DNA of 64,000 bases, from NCBI GenBank assembly GCA_032358255.1, contig JAULBX010027052.1, positions 62,001 through 126,000 of the forward strand, written 5' to 3'. Of the stretch, positions 46,371-58,858 are shown one piece after another. Every line of letters starts with the position of its first letter. Position 1 is the first letter of the stretch. Both the position numbers and the translations under genes were made by a program. Below the pieces are notes generated by a model. It was not told the DNA's origin, did no database searches, and was given only the letters and a program-made list of their open reading frames with translations. Source of the stretch: Heterotrichella gracilis. Taxonomy: Eukaryota > Sar > Xanthophyceae > Tribonematales > Xanthonemataceae.

Positions 46371-49028
46371 TGGTTGCCAACAAGAGGAAGAGGAAGAACA
46401 GAACGCCGACCAACAGAGGCAGCATAAGCAGTGCATTATGCCTTTTTGGGCGTTGGCAAGCATAGCGTGGAACACTAGTGCAGGGGGTTTGTCATAACTT
46501 GAGAGTTTGAACTGTTAATGCATGCATGCACAATTTGAACGTTTTGTTTTTATGTGGGAACTTGCTGCCAAAAAAGTGAAGGAATGGGAGGTGCAACAAG
46601 AGCTCGCGACCACATCTGAACCGGAGTCGAAACAAAAGAAGCCGTTTGTTTTCCTTTTCGTGTGGAGCAATACTGTATTTCACCTGGAAGTGTCTTGTGC
46701 TTTTTGACCAGGCTTGTTTATCTTTCGTTTGCGCAAGGTTACGGCTTCCCTGCCCAAGTTGCAGTGCCTTGATGAAGTGTACTTTAGCCACCATGCGCCA
46801 CTGGGCAGCCGAACTCGAGGTGTGCAACTGGTGTACAACCGAGAAGCTACCCACACTTAGCTTGCCCAGGGCAGCGGAGGCAGCTGCAATGCTGGAGTGG
46901 CGCTGTCTCGAAGACTAGTGCATCCACTGGGCGCTCCAGGGTTGTCAAGGTCAGTGCAACCCAAAGCCTTGGTTGTTGAACTTGGTATATACGCTCCATT
47001 GAATATATGACTTGGGTTCTGACCAGTGAGCTAGCAGCGCTAGTCAACCCCTTGCGACCCCTGCCCACAGTATACACGCTCCATTGAATGTCCACCTACG
47101 CCTGTTGTCTGTCTCCCTGTTTCGAGAGAGAAAACACTGCAAGGCTGCGCACTGTGAGTGTCACTTTGCGTAGCGCTGGGGTTAGCACCTGCCTGAAACA
47201 CCTGCTTGGAACATGTCAAGGGTGGCACCCGCCTGTCCATGGAACTGGCAGTGCCGTTGTTGACACAACACCGTCTCCTGACACACCTATTTCAGTTGTT
47301 GTTGTTGTCTCACAACCTGTCGCCTGACACCACTCTTCCTCACCCTTGAAGGCGCTGGCTCCTCGAGGTGCCTCTGTGGAACGCAGAGGCAGCCGCAAAA
47401 GGTTTGAGCGTGGACGCGTGCAACCTGCTGACGCTGGAAAGGGTTTTGGGCTGGTACCCTCCAATTCGGAGCTGGACGCTTCTCACTTGAACACGGGCAA
47501 TGATGGTCTGTACCGAGGTGATGTTCCCCAGCCAGGTGTGGGAGGCAGCGAGCAGCCACCTTGTCCTGCGGGGACGCCTGTGCCAGAGCAGCCGTGCACT
47601 AGCACAGAGGTGCCAAGGCCACTAGGTAAGCTACTGGGCCAGCAATTTTTAGGGTCAGTCAGCCATGTCTTTCAAGGTTGCTTGCTCAACTTTCAGCGGT
47701 GCACCAACTGGCCCAAAGCGCCTCTTTAGGCAAAGTACTTATACCAGCATGTCAATTGGTTCATGTGGGCTTTGCTGGGTGCTTGGAAACTGCTTGCTAC
47801 TAGTCCAGCCTTGTCTGCCTTGTCATCCGCTGAGGTGCGCCCCTCCCTTGCAGCTGGCTCATAATTAAACCCTGCGCCCATAGGTCCACCCTCATGCAAT
47901 CTCAACTCCCTGGCGCCTTATCCGGATGCCCACCTGGCTTGGCCACCAAAGGAAGGTTAAACAGACAGAAGCTATTCTGCAGACAAGCTGACAGACGTCG
48001 ACCCCAGCATAGACCGTCCAGGATCATCTGTACATAACACAGCTTTGTTGAGATTGCTGATGCTTGGCAGTGCAATTGTGAGGGCAGAGGCCAAGGGGTG
48101 GCAGTCGCCAGGATCCAAAACCCTGATGAGGTTTCTCAAGGTGATGTTCATCTGACTTGTGGCATTTAAAATCTGTGGAGCATCTTGCAGGCTGTTTTAA
48201 TGTCACAATGTGTTGTACATAGGCTAGAGATTTCCATAATAACTGGCTTAGAGATCTTTGCTGGGTTTCCAAAATTGTACATTTTCCTGTTCAAAACCTT
48301 TTGGCCAAATGTGGGCAAATTCAAATAGCTGACAGACTTAGCATTAGCAGATTATCAGCTAGGGCATGTATGGCGCATGTCAGATGACAGGCTGCATAAC
48401 TGTATGTTGTTTGGTAGTGTGCTAGCAAGGCAAACGTTTTAGACGTTCTAGAGGAAGGTCCAGGCCCAAATGGGCCGACCAAGTTACGAGGGACCTGAAG
48501 GCGCGTCGGATCCAGGAATGGTACAAGCAATGTCAGGACAGAGCTGCCTGTTAAAAGGCTGACTTGCTAATCTTGCTTTTGAGCGGGAATCATGTACATA
48601 TTATTATCATCAAAGCGTTGTTATGCCTAAAGGCAGGCATTCGAGGCATCATCGTTAAAATCTAAATGCAGGTGTGCTTCTGTCTAGGCGTCAGCGCAGG
48701 AGCTGGATGCTATGGCTCTGGGGCCAACTGGATAAAAGCAGATTGGGTTGTGAAGGTGCACAGCTCGAAGCACAACAGCAGGGGCACCGCGCGGTGCTTT
48801 GATCGGCACCATGGGTGCTGGGAGCCCTGGCAGGTGCTGAGCTCCTACCACCGCATGCTGCGCAACTGCGTTGCTTGCCAGGTATCGATCAAAGAAGAGA
48901 ATGGAGAGTTTGACCCTGTAGCCAGCTGGCCATTTGCGCAGACTCCTGCAGGGGTCTGCCAGCTTGTGGAGGGTGTTTTGGCGGAAAGGCGTAAGGAAAA
49001 AGAAGATGCCGAAGCTGGTGGCCAGTAA
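46371..49028 (+). CDS. Candidate uncharacterised spliced gene, exon structure unresolved
   Basis: I do not recognise a family here. Coding-like open segments lie at about 46371-46460 (basic, KRKRKNRTPTNRG), 46524-46650 (ELAAKKVKEWEVQQELATTS), 47352-47625 (VERRGSRKRFERGR, then Pro/Gly-rich) and 48430-48552 (KRFRRSRGRSRPKWADQVTR, then LKARRIQEWYKQC and a stop). A terminal open stretch at about 48690-49028 has a Cys/His cluster (CFDRHHGC, YHRMLRNCVAC) and an acidic/basic end (AERRKEKEDAEAGG, stop 49026-49028). GC and codon use resemble neighbouring exons more than introns. They may be exons of one gene or remains of more than one; the 48.55-kb stop argues against one simple chain. Confidence 0.3.
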
Positions 49029-50658
49029 GGTATTGCCACACCTTCTTGCTCTCTGCATGGTGCGCAGCTTAACCTGTGCACTGCTTGGCCTCTGCGTTGC
49101 ACTGTCTCTGATGCCTGTCTACTGTGGATGGGCAGCCACCTTCAAGGCTCAAACAGTGTTCACATGGTGCACACCATCCTGCAAGCACGACCCATGGTTT
49201 TGCTTGACCATAATTGCTTGACAGAGTCGACCCTAGGCTAGGGTTTAGCACCTACCTTGTGTGCATGTACGCCCATCACTCCCAAATCAGCCTTTTGCAG
49301 TGGTCACCCATGATAATTTTTTGATGTATGGCACTCATGTCCTGCAGGCTCCTTTAGCCAAAGCCAGCTAGCCGGCCAGGTGCTTGGCCGCTGCATGCGC
49401 AGTATCTGGCACCCCAGCTTGGCTTTCAGGTGCCTGTGACAAGACATGTGAGCAGGGGCCAGTCTGAGAGGAGCTGATGACTTGTAGGATGTAAGGTGCT
49501 GTGTGCATCGCCGCATATATAGCTAGCAGTCTGAGAGGAGGCCTCATGAGAGAGTGGCGCACCTGCCAGGTAAACAGATGCGCGGCTGGATGTTGGTGCG
49601 AAGGGTGTCTTCGGCCTTTGGTGGGGGTAGGAGGAAGGGCCATGGGAGAACTGTTGCGTGCAAGGACAAACGAGGGGATAGGGATTGAAGATAGGGTATC
49701 ATACATATATTCGGAATGTGGAAGGGCTAATGCTAGTCTAGTGATAGGCTTACTAATTTCTTGCGCATCTTCTATGTCTCAATACGAATGCTTGGACTTT
49801 GAAAACTCGAGTACATAGAAGAAAGAAAGACAAAAAACGCCCCCACAGTGTGTCACATGGCGGCACATTATGTCGTAATGACACCGCAAGCCAGCAGTGT
49901 TGGGAAACACAGACAATTCTGGCAGTAGACCCAATGGCATTGTGATGCATTTGAAGTCTCAATACCACAGGCTGTGAGCCTGCCAGCCCACATGATTTGG
50001 GAGCAGGTTGCTAGACCAGTTTCTATACCAGGTTGAGTTATATATATCTGCACACACAGTAACATTTGATTGGCACTGCAAAACTCTGCTTTCTGTCAGT
50101 GACACATGAATGGCGCCATGTGGGGCACTGGTGGTTTGGCCAAAGGGCTAGTGCCCAGGCCTGGCCTGTGGCAAGTTAACAGTCGAGCTATTGAAGCATA
50201 TCAAGAGGTGCAGGCATGTTACAAGGAAGGATGCTAGGCAACACACCTAGCTGCTACTGTGCTGCTACAGTGCAGCACAAGTAACAGGATTGAATCGAAT
50301 TTCGGCCCAGCGAGGGCTAGCTGTCGATGCCTAGCCTAGACATCACAACGCACCCATGGCATGTGCATGCACACGCCAAAATTGCCATCATATGCAGAGA
50401 ACGTGGGCTGGGCATCCCTTGGGAATCGACCTTTGAAGACGGCTTTTATCTACAGCTTTGCAGGATTTGTTGCAAAGTACCTGCAAACAATTCTCTCGGG
50501 AAAAACACACCAATGACAGGCTCAAAATGTTCGTGCCAAACAGGTTGCTCCAGCTGAACCCTAAAACAGTAAATCTTAACAATAAACACTCTGAAACCCC
50601 CTAACCATCAGTTTTGTTGCAACCACCTTGCGGTTCCCCCCCTTCCCCTCCCTCCCCT
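49029..50658. other. Intergenic, 3' side of SYP61
   Basis: About 1.6 kb with no supported gene. A TATA-rich ATATATAT run lies at about 50039-50048. No repeat longer than a few units is evident. Confidence 0.45.
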
Positions 50659-52998
50659 TCACGAGAATGTAATGACTATGAGAATGACCAGCAGCACCAT
50701 GAGGAAGCACAGAATGGCCAGCTGCCCCCGCAGGCCCGCCTTCTGAAGCACGTGCGCCATCTTGCGCTGCGCAGCCGCCAGGCGCGAGTGCGTGGTGTCG
50801 ATGTCCTCCTCTAGCTCATCAAGCAGAACAGCCTGCGGGGTGGGGGGTGGGGTGTGGGGATAAGGGTGAGGGCGAGGTTTTAATTGGGGTTGAGGGTGAG
50901 GTGCGGGGTGTGGGATGAGGATGAAGGCAAAGGGTGAGGTAGTGTGTGTGTGGTGTTGATGTCCTCCTCTAGCTCATCACGCAGAACAGTCTGGGGGTAG
51001 GGGTGAGGTGGGTGTGGGGGGTGATGGTGGCGTTGTGTGTGTGTGGTGTCAACAGACTTCCGCCGATGCATGGTCACCCTACCCCCACCGCCTCCACGGC
51101 CTTGCCCATGAGTCCAGCTCCTCGTGATTTTGTGTGCCCATCTGCCCTAAGACACACCATCACCACCCCACCACCACCACCATCACCACCACCAGACCAA
51201 CAGCAGTGCATAATCCAACCACCGACAACACCACACCCGCCATCCATGCATTGTCATCCCACCCCCACCCCAACCCATCTCCACCCCCAACCCCACCGCC
51301 TTGCCTGTGACTCCAGCTCCCCATGTATTTGAATGCCCATCTGCCCTATCCGCTGCACCTGCTGCCCTAAGTGGTCAAGATCCTGGTCCTGCTGCCTGCA
51401 AGGGGGAAAGGGGGACGGGGGTTGGGGAGAGGGGAGAGGGGAATGCCTGGAGTAAGGTGGCGACGAGGAGCGGAGCAGCGGTGGGGCACCATGCAGGAGT
51501 GGAATGGCCTTAGGCGCCGTTGCTGCTGAATTGGGGTCTACAAACATTCCCAAAACCCTGACCATGGCTCGCAAACTCTCCCCAACCTCCTCAGGCGCCA
51601 CCTATCATCTCCAACACCACAACCGCCATCCACCACTGCACCCAGCCACCCATCGAATGAGCAGCTGCTGGGAATTATGGGCGCCACCCACTGATACATC
51701 CCCACCACCACCACCACCACCACCGCCCACCAACCCCCGATGCCCCACATCCCGCATCAGATTAGGAGCTGCTGGTGCTCCTCGGCGCCAAGTATCCACC
51801 ACCACCACCCACCATCATCCCCCGCAACCCACCGATTCAGCAGCTGCTGGTGCCCCTCAGTGCCACCTATCATCCCCACCACCACCACCCACCACCACCG
51901 CCGCCCCCCACCACCCACCGAATGAGCAGCTGCTGGTGCTCCTCGGTGCCATCTATCATTCGGTCATTGTCCCGCTGCGCTGCCGTGGCGCCCCCCCCAC
52001 CCCCCCGACCAGGCGACGCCCGAGACACACCCAAAGGGGCTGGGGTGGCGCGCGCTGCAGCCTGCAAGCCCTGGATGATGGTGTCAACCTGCAGGTAGGG
52101 TGGGAGGAGGGTGGAGGTAGGAGGGGTGGATGGTGGTGGTGGTGCTTTTGGACCTGGAAAAGCTCCCCAAATGAGTTGCATATGATTTGACCAGTCAACT
52201 GTGATGTGGTCTGTTGCGGTGGGCTGCAATGTACCACTTGGTGTTATTGTGTGGCGTGGTGTTGTGCCTCACCTGCTGGCGCGTGGCGTTGACCCACCGC
52301 CGCCGGTCACTAAGCTCCGCCCCCGACAGGTTGAAGCGCGTGGGATTGCGCTCAGCCACCTCCACAGCCTTGTCCATCTCCTCAACCTGCAGGGGAGGCG
52401 CAGGTGAGGTGGAGGTGGGGAGGGGAAGTGGGGTTTGGGGTGGTACATGGCTTCGGCTACCTCGACCAAGGCTCTATGTGTAACTCTCGTTGGGCCTTCA
52501 GAGTGCACTGGGTAGATCCTCAGGTGATGTACCCTGTATGGTGGGGTGAAGTGCAACTGGACACATGGGTTGCAGCAGTGGGGAGGTGTGGAGCTCAGCA
52601 CATGTGGGTCCAGCTTGCAGCATTTCAAGTGCCTTGATAGGCTGTGACTTACAACCTTTTTGAAGCTGCGTACCTGCCATAGGAGGCTTCTGCTTTCATC
52701 CTCTACCTCTGCTTGTAATCGCTTTCGTTGGCTGTCCTTCCTGCCGCTGGTTTGGAAGTTGTTGAATTTGAATTGAAGCTTGTCCAGCTGCACAAAACAG
52801 TGAAACCCAAGTCACGATCAAGCAACGTCCTCCTTAAACCGTGTCTCTAAACCTTGTAAACACAGGCAGGGCTGTACAAGAGAAGTGCAAGCTGCAAACT
52901 GAGTTGAGTACAGTCACAACCCACGAGATGCGAAGGCTTACCGAGTCTTGGATGTCATCTTTGACGAGGTAGAAGGGATCCTGGCTTCCTGATCCCAT
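50659..52998 (-). CDS. SYP61: Syntaxin-6/SYP61-type Qc-SNARE
   Basis: Six exons on the minus strand: 52998-52942, 52787-52674, 52386-52273, 52088-51919, 51395-51305, 50832-50659, giving 239 aa, normal for the family. The start MGSGSQDPFYLVKDDIQDS matches the SYP61 N-terminus. The syntaxin-6 N-domain runs to about residue 95 (VEEMDKAVEVAERNPTRF, RRRWVNATRQQ). The Qc-SNARE helix spans exons 4-6 (HQQLLIRQQDQDLDHLGQQV, QRIGQMG, LDELEEDIDTTHSRL). A C-terminal membrane helix ends the protein (AILCFLMVLLVILIVITF). It acts in fusion at the trans-Golgi network and endosomes with other Q- and R-SNAREs. Exon 4 carries a Gly-rich linker. Intron 5 uses a GC donor (CAG|GCAAGG). Introns 4 and 5 are filled with copies of the adjoining exon edges. 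Confidence 0.94.
50786..50996 (-). repeat. Exon 6 start copied in SYP61 intron 5
   Basis: The functional exon 6 start with acceptor (50786-50840) recurs at about 50943-50996. The match includes gatgtcctcctctagctcat or its one-base variant and a still usable AG. Confidence 0.93.
51099..51351 (-). repeat. Exon 5 end copied in SYP61 intron 5
   Basis: The exon 5 end and GC donor (from about 51298) recur at 51099-51151. Shared phrases are ccttgcc, tccagctcc and gcccatctgccct. The copied donor is also GCAAGG. Confidence 0.88.
51584..51960 (-). repeat. Three to four copies of exon 4 end, SYP61 intron 4
   Basis: The functional segment at 51919-51960 recurs at about 51825-51875, 51751-51797 and 51646-51690, with a shorter piece at about 51584-51612. 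The common core is agcagctgctggtgc. Spacers are CACCACC-rich. Confidence 0.92.
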
Positions 52999-54533
52999 GG
53001 CGGGCAGAATTTTCCCACTGGTAGGTTGCCCACTCCGCAGTACTCGTTGAGTTTAGTGTGTGTTAGCCAACAGTAGAGCAATCCCTAGCTCAAAGAGAAT
53101 TCTACTGCCGATTTGCTGCCATGGACATTCCAATAGCGAGTAACGAACCAGTTTGAGCGTGGCTTATTCTTTATTTAGTGCGTCCTAGAGAGCCCCAGCA
53201 CACCTAACGGCACAGTTGCCCCAGAATGGCATTCCCAGATCTTGGGTGACATGTGCATGCAGCCAATAGGCTGACCAACCGGTACGACGAACCGTAATGG
53301 GACAGGTTGCAGTCAAAGCATTGCTATATTTGATACAAGGCCATCTCAGATGGCACCTGTTTGCTTGTCAACCCACCTCGAAATGTAATTGTTTTTTGAA
53401 GAAAATAAAAATAAAATACAGACTTTATTCAATTGGGAAGTCCAACGTCAAAAAGGATCAGTTGGCTCCCGGTCCAAGCTTGGTGAGATTGACACCGCTA
53501 CAAGATGTTCTGTATCTACCCTTGCAGTCAGCTGCAGTTGACGTGCCTTATGAAATGAACACTACCGCAGCATGCAGCAGGTTAGGCCAGTTGGGGCCAT
53601 GTTGGCAAAAACCTGTGAGCCCATACGCGCCCACCTGCAGGCAGGATCTGATCTTCAAGTGAGTTTCTCAGACTCAAAAGATCACAACATAACATGGACA
53701 GAATACAGCCACTCAACATCAAGGTGGCGACTACGATGACAATTTATACAGCATTACACAGGACCACCGATTGATACCTTGTGCGGCCCGGCCCGGAGTG
53801 TGGCACTCAACTGCCAGGAACACAACCCTTAGGATGGACCACTAGGGGTGGCCTGCAGCTTTGCTCAAAGCTGCCAGAAGTTTGCAACCTGATATTATAT
53901 AAGGGTAGCTAGGGTAAAAGAAGGTCATAATTAAGGATGTGAACGATATTATTCCTGCAACTGCAGTGCAAGCCGGGGCTGTGACATCGTGGGCTCATGA
54001 TGGCATGAAAAAGGCAGCAATTGTTTCAGCTGGCTGGTGTGGAGTGCGCGCCATGCGCGTATATTGGCTGTGATGGTATGGAGCAGGTCAAAAATGTGAG
54101 CAGGCATGCTCATCGCTGTCAAACGGTGGGTACCATGCCGTATGCTGTCAATGCAAGCTGCTCAGACTTTAATGTGCTTCACGATACGCATCCACCTCGA
54201 GGCTGTGCTGAAAAAGAGGCTGTTGCAAGGGTTTGTGGTGGTGCGCGCTGATTACCCCTTTCGGGTTTCTGTAGCTGGGCATGTCAGTGCACTGCAAAAC
54301 ACGTAAAATAAAACTCTCACTGGCCTTCGTGGTACTGGTCACAAAAGGAATTGCTGGCAAAACGAGCCATGGCCAACGATAGAAACTTCAAGCTGGAAAT
54401 GGCTGCCATATACTGCCATCACTGTGCACGCACTGATACATGATGCGACCCCGCAACCCAATCTCCCCCCCCCAGCCCTCCATCGGCCCCCTAACCCCCA
54501 CCATTTATGCGCAGGCTGAGAATGAGCATGGCT
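52999..54533. other. Intergenic between SYP61 and its paralogue
   Basis: About 1.5 kb upstream of SYP61 and downstream of the coiled-coil gene. No supported ORF and no SNARE-like exon remnant. An A-rich patch lies at about 53395-53420. Confidence 0.5.
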
Positions 54534-57500
54534 TCATCCCCAGAGCGACGAGAAGCCTGTCTTCTTGCTCTGCTTGAGCGTCTCATTCATTTCGTGGCGC
54601 GCGGTCTCGTACTCGTTTGACAGCTGCGCATAGTCGGTCTTGTACTTCACCAGGTCCTGGTCGGGGAACGGGGAGGGGCACATACGATATGAGCAACCTT
54701 TATGGGGGAGAACACTTGGGTGAAGTTTAGAGTTTTGGATCCTCCTACAGTTTTTACTTTGAATCTTTCATATTAATTCATTTGGGGCGCAAATTGTTCT
54801 CTGCATGCCTCCCCGGGTGCATAAACAGGCACGTTGATACACTTCCTCGCGTCACTGCCCATGACGCCACCACCACCCGCCTTTCCCTCATTTCCCCCCA
54901 GCACCCACCTGCATGAGCCGCACATTCTCCTCCCTCAGGCTCTCGCACTCCACCTGCACCGGCAGCGGCGCCCCGTTGCTGCTGCTGCGCATGGAGTAGC
55001 CAAGCTGACGCTCACGCTCAGCCAGCTCGCCAGCTGTCTCCTGCAGCTGCTGCTCCATAAGAACTTTCTCAAGCCGCATCTTCTCGCTGCACAGAATATT
55101 ACTATCATAATTACCATGACTTTTCTTATTTTAGATGCATTCCAGCACAAAGCCAGATCGGCAACCAGCAAAGGAAACATAAATACATAAGGTATTATAA
55201 ACCACCCATTTTTCATCTACTGCTGCCCCTCCACCAGCATGCCATGTGCCATGTTTACATTTGGGGGTGCCACATGCACATCCATCAAACAGCCACTATC
55301 GCTACCACGCCCCAGGGCAACGGGTGCCGACCCCACACGTACCGCCTGCTCTCGCTCTCCTGCAGGCTCCTCTCCAGCTTGAGGCAGTTGTTCTGAGCGG
55401 CCAGCAGCGCGTCGTGCAGCTCCTGGGTCTCCTCCTCGTGCGCATACTCAGCCGCGTGCAGCTGCTCCTTCAGGTGGGCGGCCTGGGGATGCGGAGGGGT
55501 AGTGAGGTGCGGCTCATGCGGTGCAGCATATATGAGTAGGTATTTAGCCATTGCCAGCTGGATGAGAGGCGAAAGTGGTATGCATGGTGCCCGACTATGC
55601 ACCTGCATATGGCGCCAATTGCCTACCCCACTTCTGGCCTCTTCAAACGTCAGCATTACATTCTATTCACAGCAAAATGTTAATGTTCTAGTTTATTTGA
55701 CTACTTGCAATTTGGCAGGAAAGCCAGACACAGCAAATAATAATCAAAAGGTATACAGGATTTCTTTCTCTGTAAAATGCACTTGAAATTTCTGTTGCGG
55801 TGCCACTTGCCTGTGCCTCCTTTGCCTCCACCGCAAGCTTAATTGCCCTCTCCAGCGTGGTTTCGTCTGTGTTCTGCTTGTACACAGCCAGCTGAGCCTC
55901 AGCCTGATGGCGCTCAGCTGCCATCTGCGCAAGCTGGGACCGCAGAGAGGACACCTCGCACTGGAGCTGGCGCATCTCGCCCTGCGGGGTAGAGTCCAGG
56001 ATCAGGGTTTAACAGGGTTTTAAGTGCGCAGGAAGGAAACCTCGCACTGGAGCTGGCGCATCTCGCCATGCGGGCTAGGTCCAGGGTAAGGGTCTACACA
56101 AGACCCAGCACGTGTATCGCGAGAACCGGAATGCATCTGCATGACGCCAGCCCTTGCAGGCCTCGTGGAATGCCTACACTACCTCCGCCAGATGATGGCG
56201 AGCTTGCTCCATGACAGTGGCGCGCACGGCCCGTGCAACACAATTCCCCCTCGCCTGCACCTCGCCCCAACTCCCCATCCCCCATCCCCACCTCTGACAG
56301 CACCGCCATCTGCGCATCCATGTCTGACAGCTGCTTGCGCAGGCTGGCGTTCTCAACCTGAAGCAGCTCGGAGGAGCGCGGCTGGCCCCCCACGGGGTCA
56401 GGCGTGATCTCGCCCCCATCGCCCGCCGCCCCTGCCTCCAACCGCGCAACCTGGTGACGGCAGCAAAAGGGCTGGGTACACGTGGGGTTGCCAGACGACA
56501 CATATGTACTGATACAATACACTTTATTTCAGAGGATGCAGGTAAGCCCAGAGCCACAAGGGTTGACATGATCCAGCAGGACCTCAGACCGCACAAGACC
56601 AACGAATGGCGTACATACAGTATCAAACTGCTTGGCGCTGCATATGCAAGGCTGCCTACAACATTCTGACACCATACATTATACAGAAAATGCCACCCAC
56701 CTCCTCCTGGTACTGCCCCGCCTGCTCTTCCAGCTGCTCTATGTATGTGGCCAGCTCAGCCTTGTCAGCATGCGCGTCAGCAAGCTGCTGCGATAGCGAC
56801 TCGGCACGGCGCGCAAGCGCATCCGCGTAGTGCGCGTCGGCAGGGTGGGGTGCGCTGGGCCCGGCCTGGAGGGGGTGGGAGGTTGAGGGGTTAAGAAGTC
56901 TGGATGTGCGATGGGGGCTTAAGGGCAGGGCTGTGATTGGGCTGGCTCACAACAAGCAGTTGGCAGTGGGGAGTGCATGGCAAAAACCCTGGGAGTGGGA
57001 GGCGGCAGGCATGTGAGCCCCAACCCCACTGCCATGACGAGTGCGCTCCAGTTAAATTGCAGCTCAGTGTCATGTGATATGCAGTGCGAGGGTGGACCAG
57101 CATGGCACGCTGCTTATAGGCTAACAAATATGTGAGTGGATAGAAGCAGTGCAGCTAGCCCCCATGCAATAACTTGATGGACCAGCATGGCGAAGTGCAA
57201 CTATGCTAGCCCGCTGCCAGGGGTGGATGGACCAGCATGAACCCTCCTCATACGCACTAAATGCAGCAGGTGGATGGACCACCAAGGTGCAGCAACCATC
57301 CCCGCAAGTGCGTACGTTGGATCCATCCCCCGAGGACGCCTCTAGCTGCGCCCGCAGCTGCTCATTGTCCTTTTTGAGCTGCTGCACCGCCTGCTGCAGT
57401 TCCCGATTCTCGTCCGAAATCAGCTGCTTCTCAGACCGAAGCTGCGAGAGCTCCACCTGTGCAATTACAGGCACATCTGTGTGTGTCCCCCAATAGGGTT

Positions 57501-58858
57501 TTACCCTTCCCTCACAATTTCCCTGAACTATGCGACGGGATAAAATTTGGAGCACGAAAGTGCGGTAAGCGGCACGACTGGTTGGCCACCATCTGCCACA
57601 CTGGAAACAGTGTCAGTTAAGCCTTGGCTCTAGGACTGGGGTGAGGCATACCCAGACAAGCTAACCTGGCTTCAAAGCTGGAAAGGAAATATTTATAATA
57701 CTTACTTACTTACCCTTCCCTCACATTCAGCATAAGTGGCAGCAGCTTGCGAAAAACAGGATGGCAAGGCAAGTGGCCAGTGCGGGTGGCTGTTTCCAAG
57801 CTGCATCCCAACCGAACACGCGTGATACTGGAAGTGGGCGGGCAGCCATGCTCACCTGTAGCTCTGCTAACAGGGCCTCATGGCTCGTGCTCTCACCACC
57901 TTCTGTGTCTGGGTGCATGCGCGGGGTGCTGGTCTGGTCGGGTGTGCCCACCTCTGGACTGCAGGCATCATCCTCCACCACCTCCTCCTGTTGCTGGCCT
58001 TCCAAGCTGGCAATGATGCCGTTCACCTGTGCGGTCGGTGCATGCCACGCTCAGCAAGTGGTGGATGGAGCGGAGGTGGGAACTACTCTGGTGGAGCAAT
58101 AGCTGATGCATGTATCGGTGGCTGTGGCTCGGTGGGTCCGAGACAAGGCTGCAACTATCTGTAATAATGCTACTGCAGAGAGTGACTGACATAGTGCGCT
58201 GGATGCGTGGCATTCAGCCAGCCTTGGCCAGTCTGAGCTTACCTTTTGGTGTGTGTCTTTGACCCATCCCCGCTGCTCAGCCAAGGCAGATGGTGACTGG
58301 GCTGCAGGGTCTTCCTCTGCAGCTTCCAGCGTCTTGTCTATGGACTCAACCTGCCAATTGAGACAAAAGGATTGTCACAACCTTTGGGTCCCCGCCATAC
58401 AAAGACGAACGTAGACAACGAATATGACACTAGGCAGTTGGGTACTGGAGGTTCTCAGTGACCAGAGCTGGCCTCTGCTACGAGCAGCACCCCACCCAGC
58501 CGTTGACGGTCCCAATGCATTCACACTGTGACCAGCCGTGTTCCACTGGCAAGGCGTTTACCTGTGCCAAGAGGGTTCTCGCTTCCTCAACTATGGTACT
58601 TTGCGTGGCGTCATGCTGCTTCCTGTCCTCGCTGCTGGTATGCAATGCACCGCATTTACTGAACAGCTGGTCCAACTGCAAAAAACATCCAGTATTGGGA
58701 CACACGGTGAGACCAGTGCCATACGGGCGTCAGTGCAGGCAACCATGATGGTCAGCACACGACAAGACAACAGGTTGCTACTGCCTATGCACCAACGTGG
58801 TTGGCCTCACCGAAATTTGAATCTCGTCCCTTGTGAAGCTGTCACTCAACGAACCCAT
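54534..58858 (-). CDS. Syntaxin-6 N-domain/coiled-coil chimeric protein
   Basis: Eleven exons on the minus strand: 58858-58811, 58675-58562, 58350-58243, 58026-57856, 57456-57316, 56865-56701, 56450-56292, 55981-55811, 55482-55343, 55086-54909, 54656-54534, giving 505 aa. Exons 1-3 and the start of exon 4 parallel SYP61: MGSLSDSFTRDEIQIS, LDQLFSKC...ARTLLAQ (38 codons in both), VESIDKTLEAAEEDP...RGWVKDTHQK and VNGIIASLEG (VDTIIQGLQA in SYP61), with the same phase-0 introns. From about residue 150 the SNARE helix and membrane anchor are replaced by long heptad-rich coiled coil (VELSQLRSEKQLISDENREL, LLQVENASLRKQLSDMDAQM, MRLEKVLMEQQLQETAGELA), ending KTGFSSLWG. The result looks like a soluble golgin-like tether. 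Intron 8 (55483-55810) has a GC donor. Function is inferred only. Confidence 0.83.
55953..56086 (-). repeat. Exon 8 start copied across a TTTAGGG-like tract, coiled-coil gene intron 7
   Basis: 55953-56000 spans the exon 8 start and acceptor. It recurs at about 56039-56086 with all but a few bases alike (cgcactggagctggcgcatc core). The spacer contains cagggtttaacagggtttt. The copied acceptor AG is lost. Confidence 0.94.
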
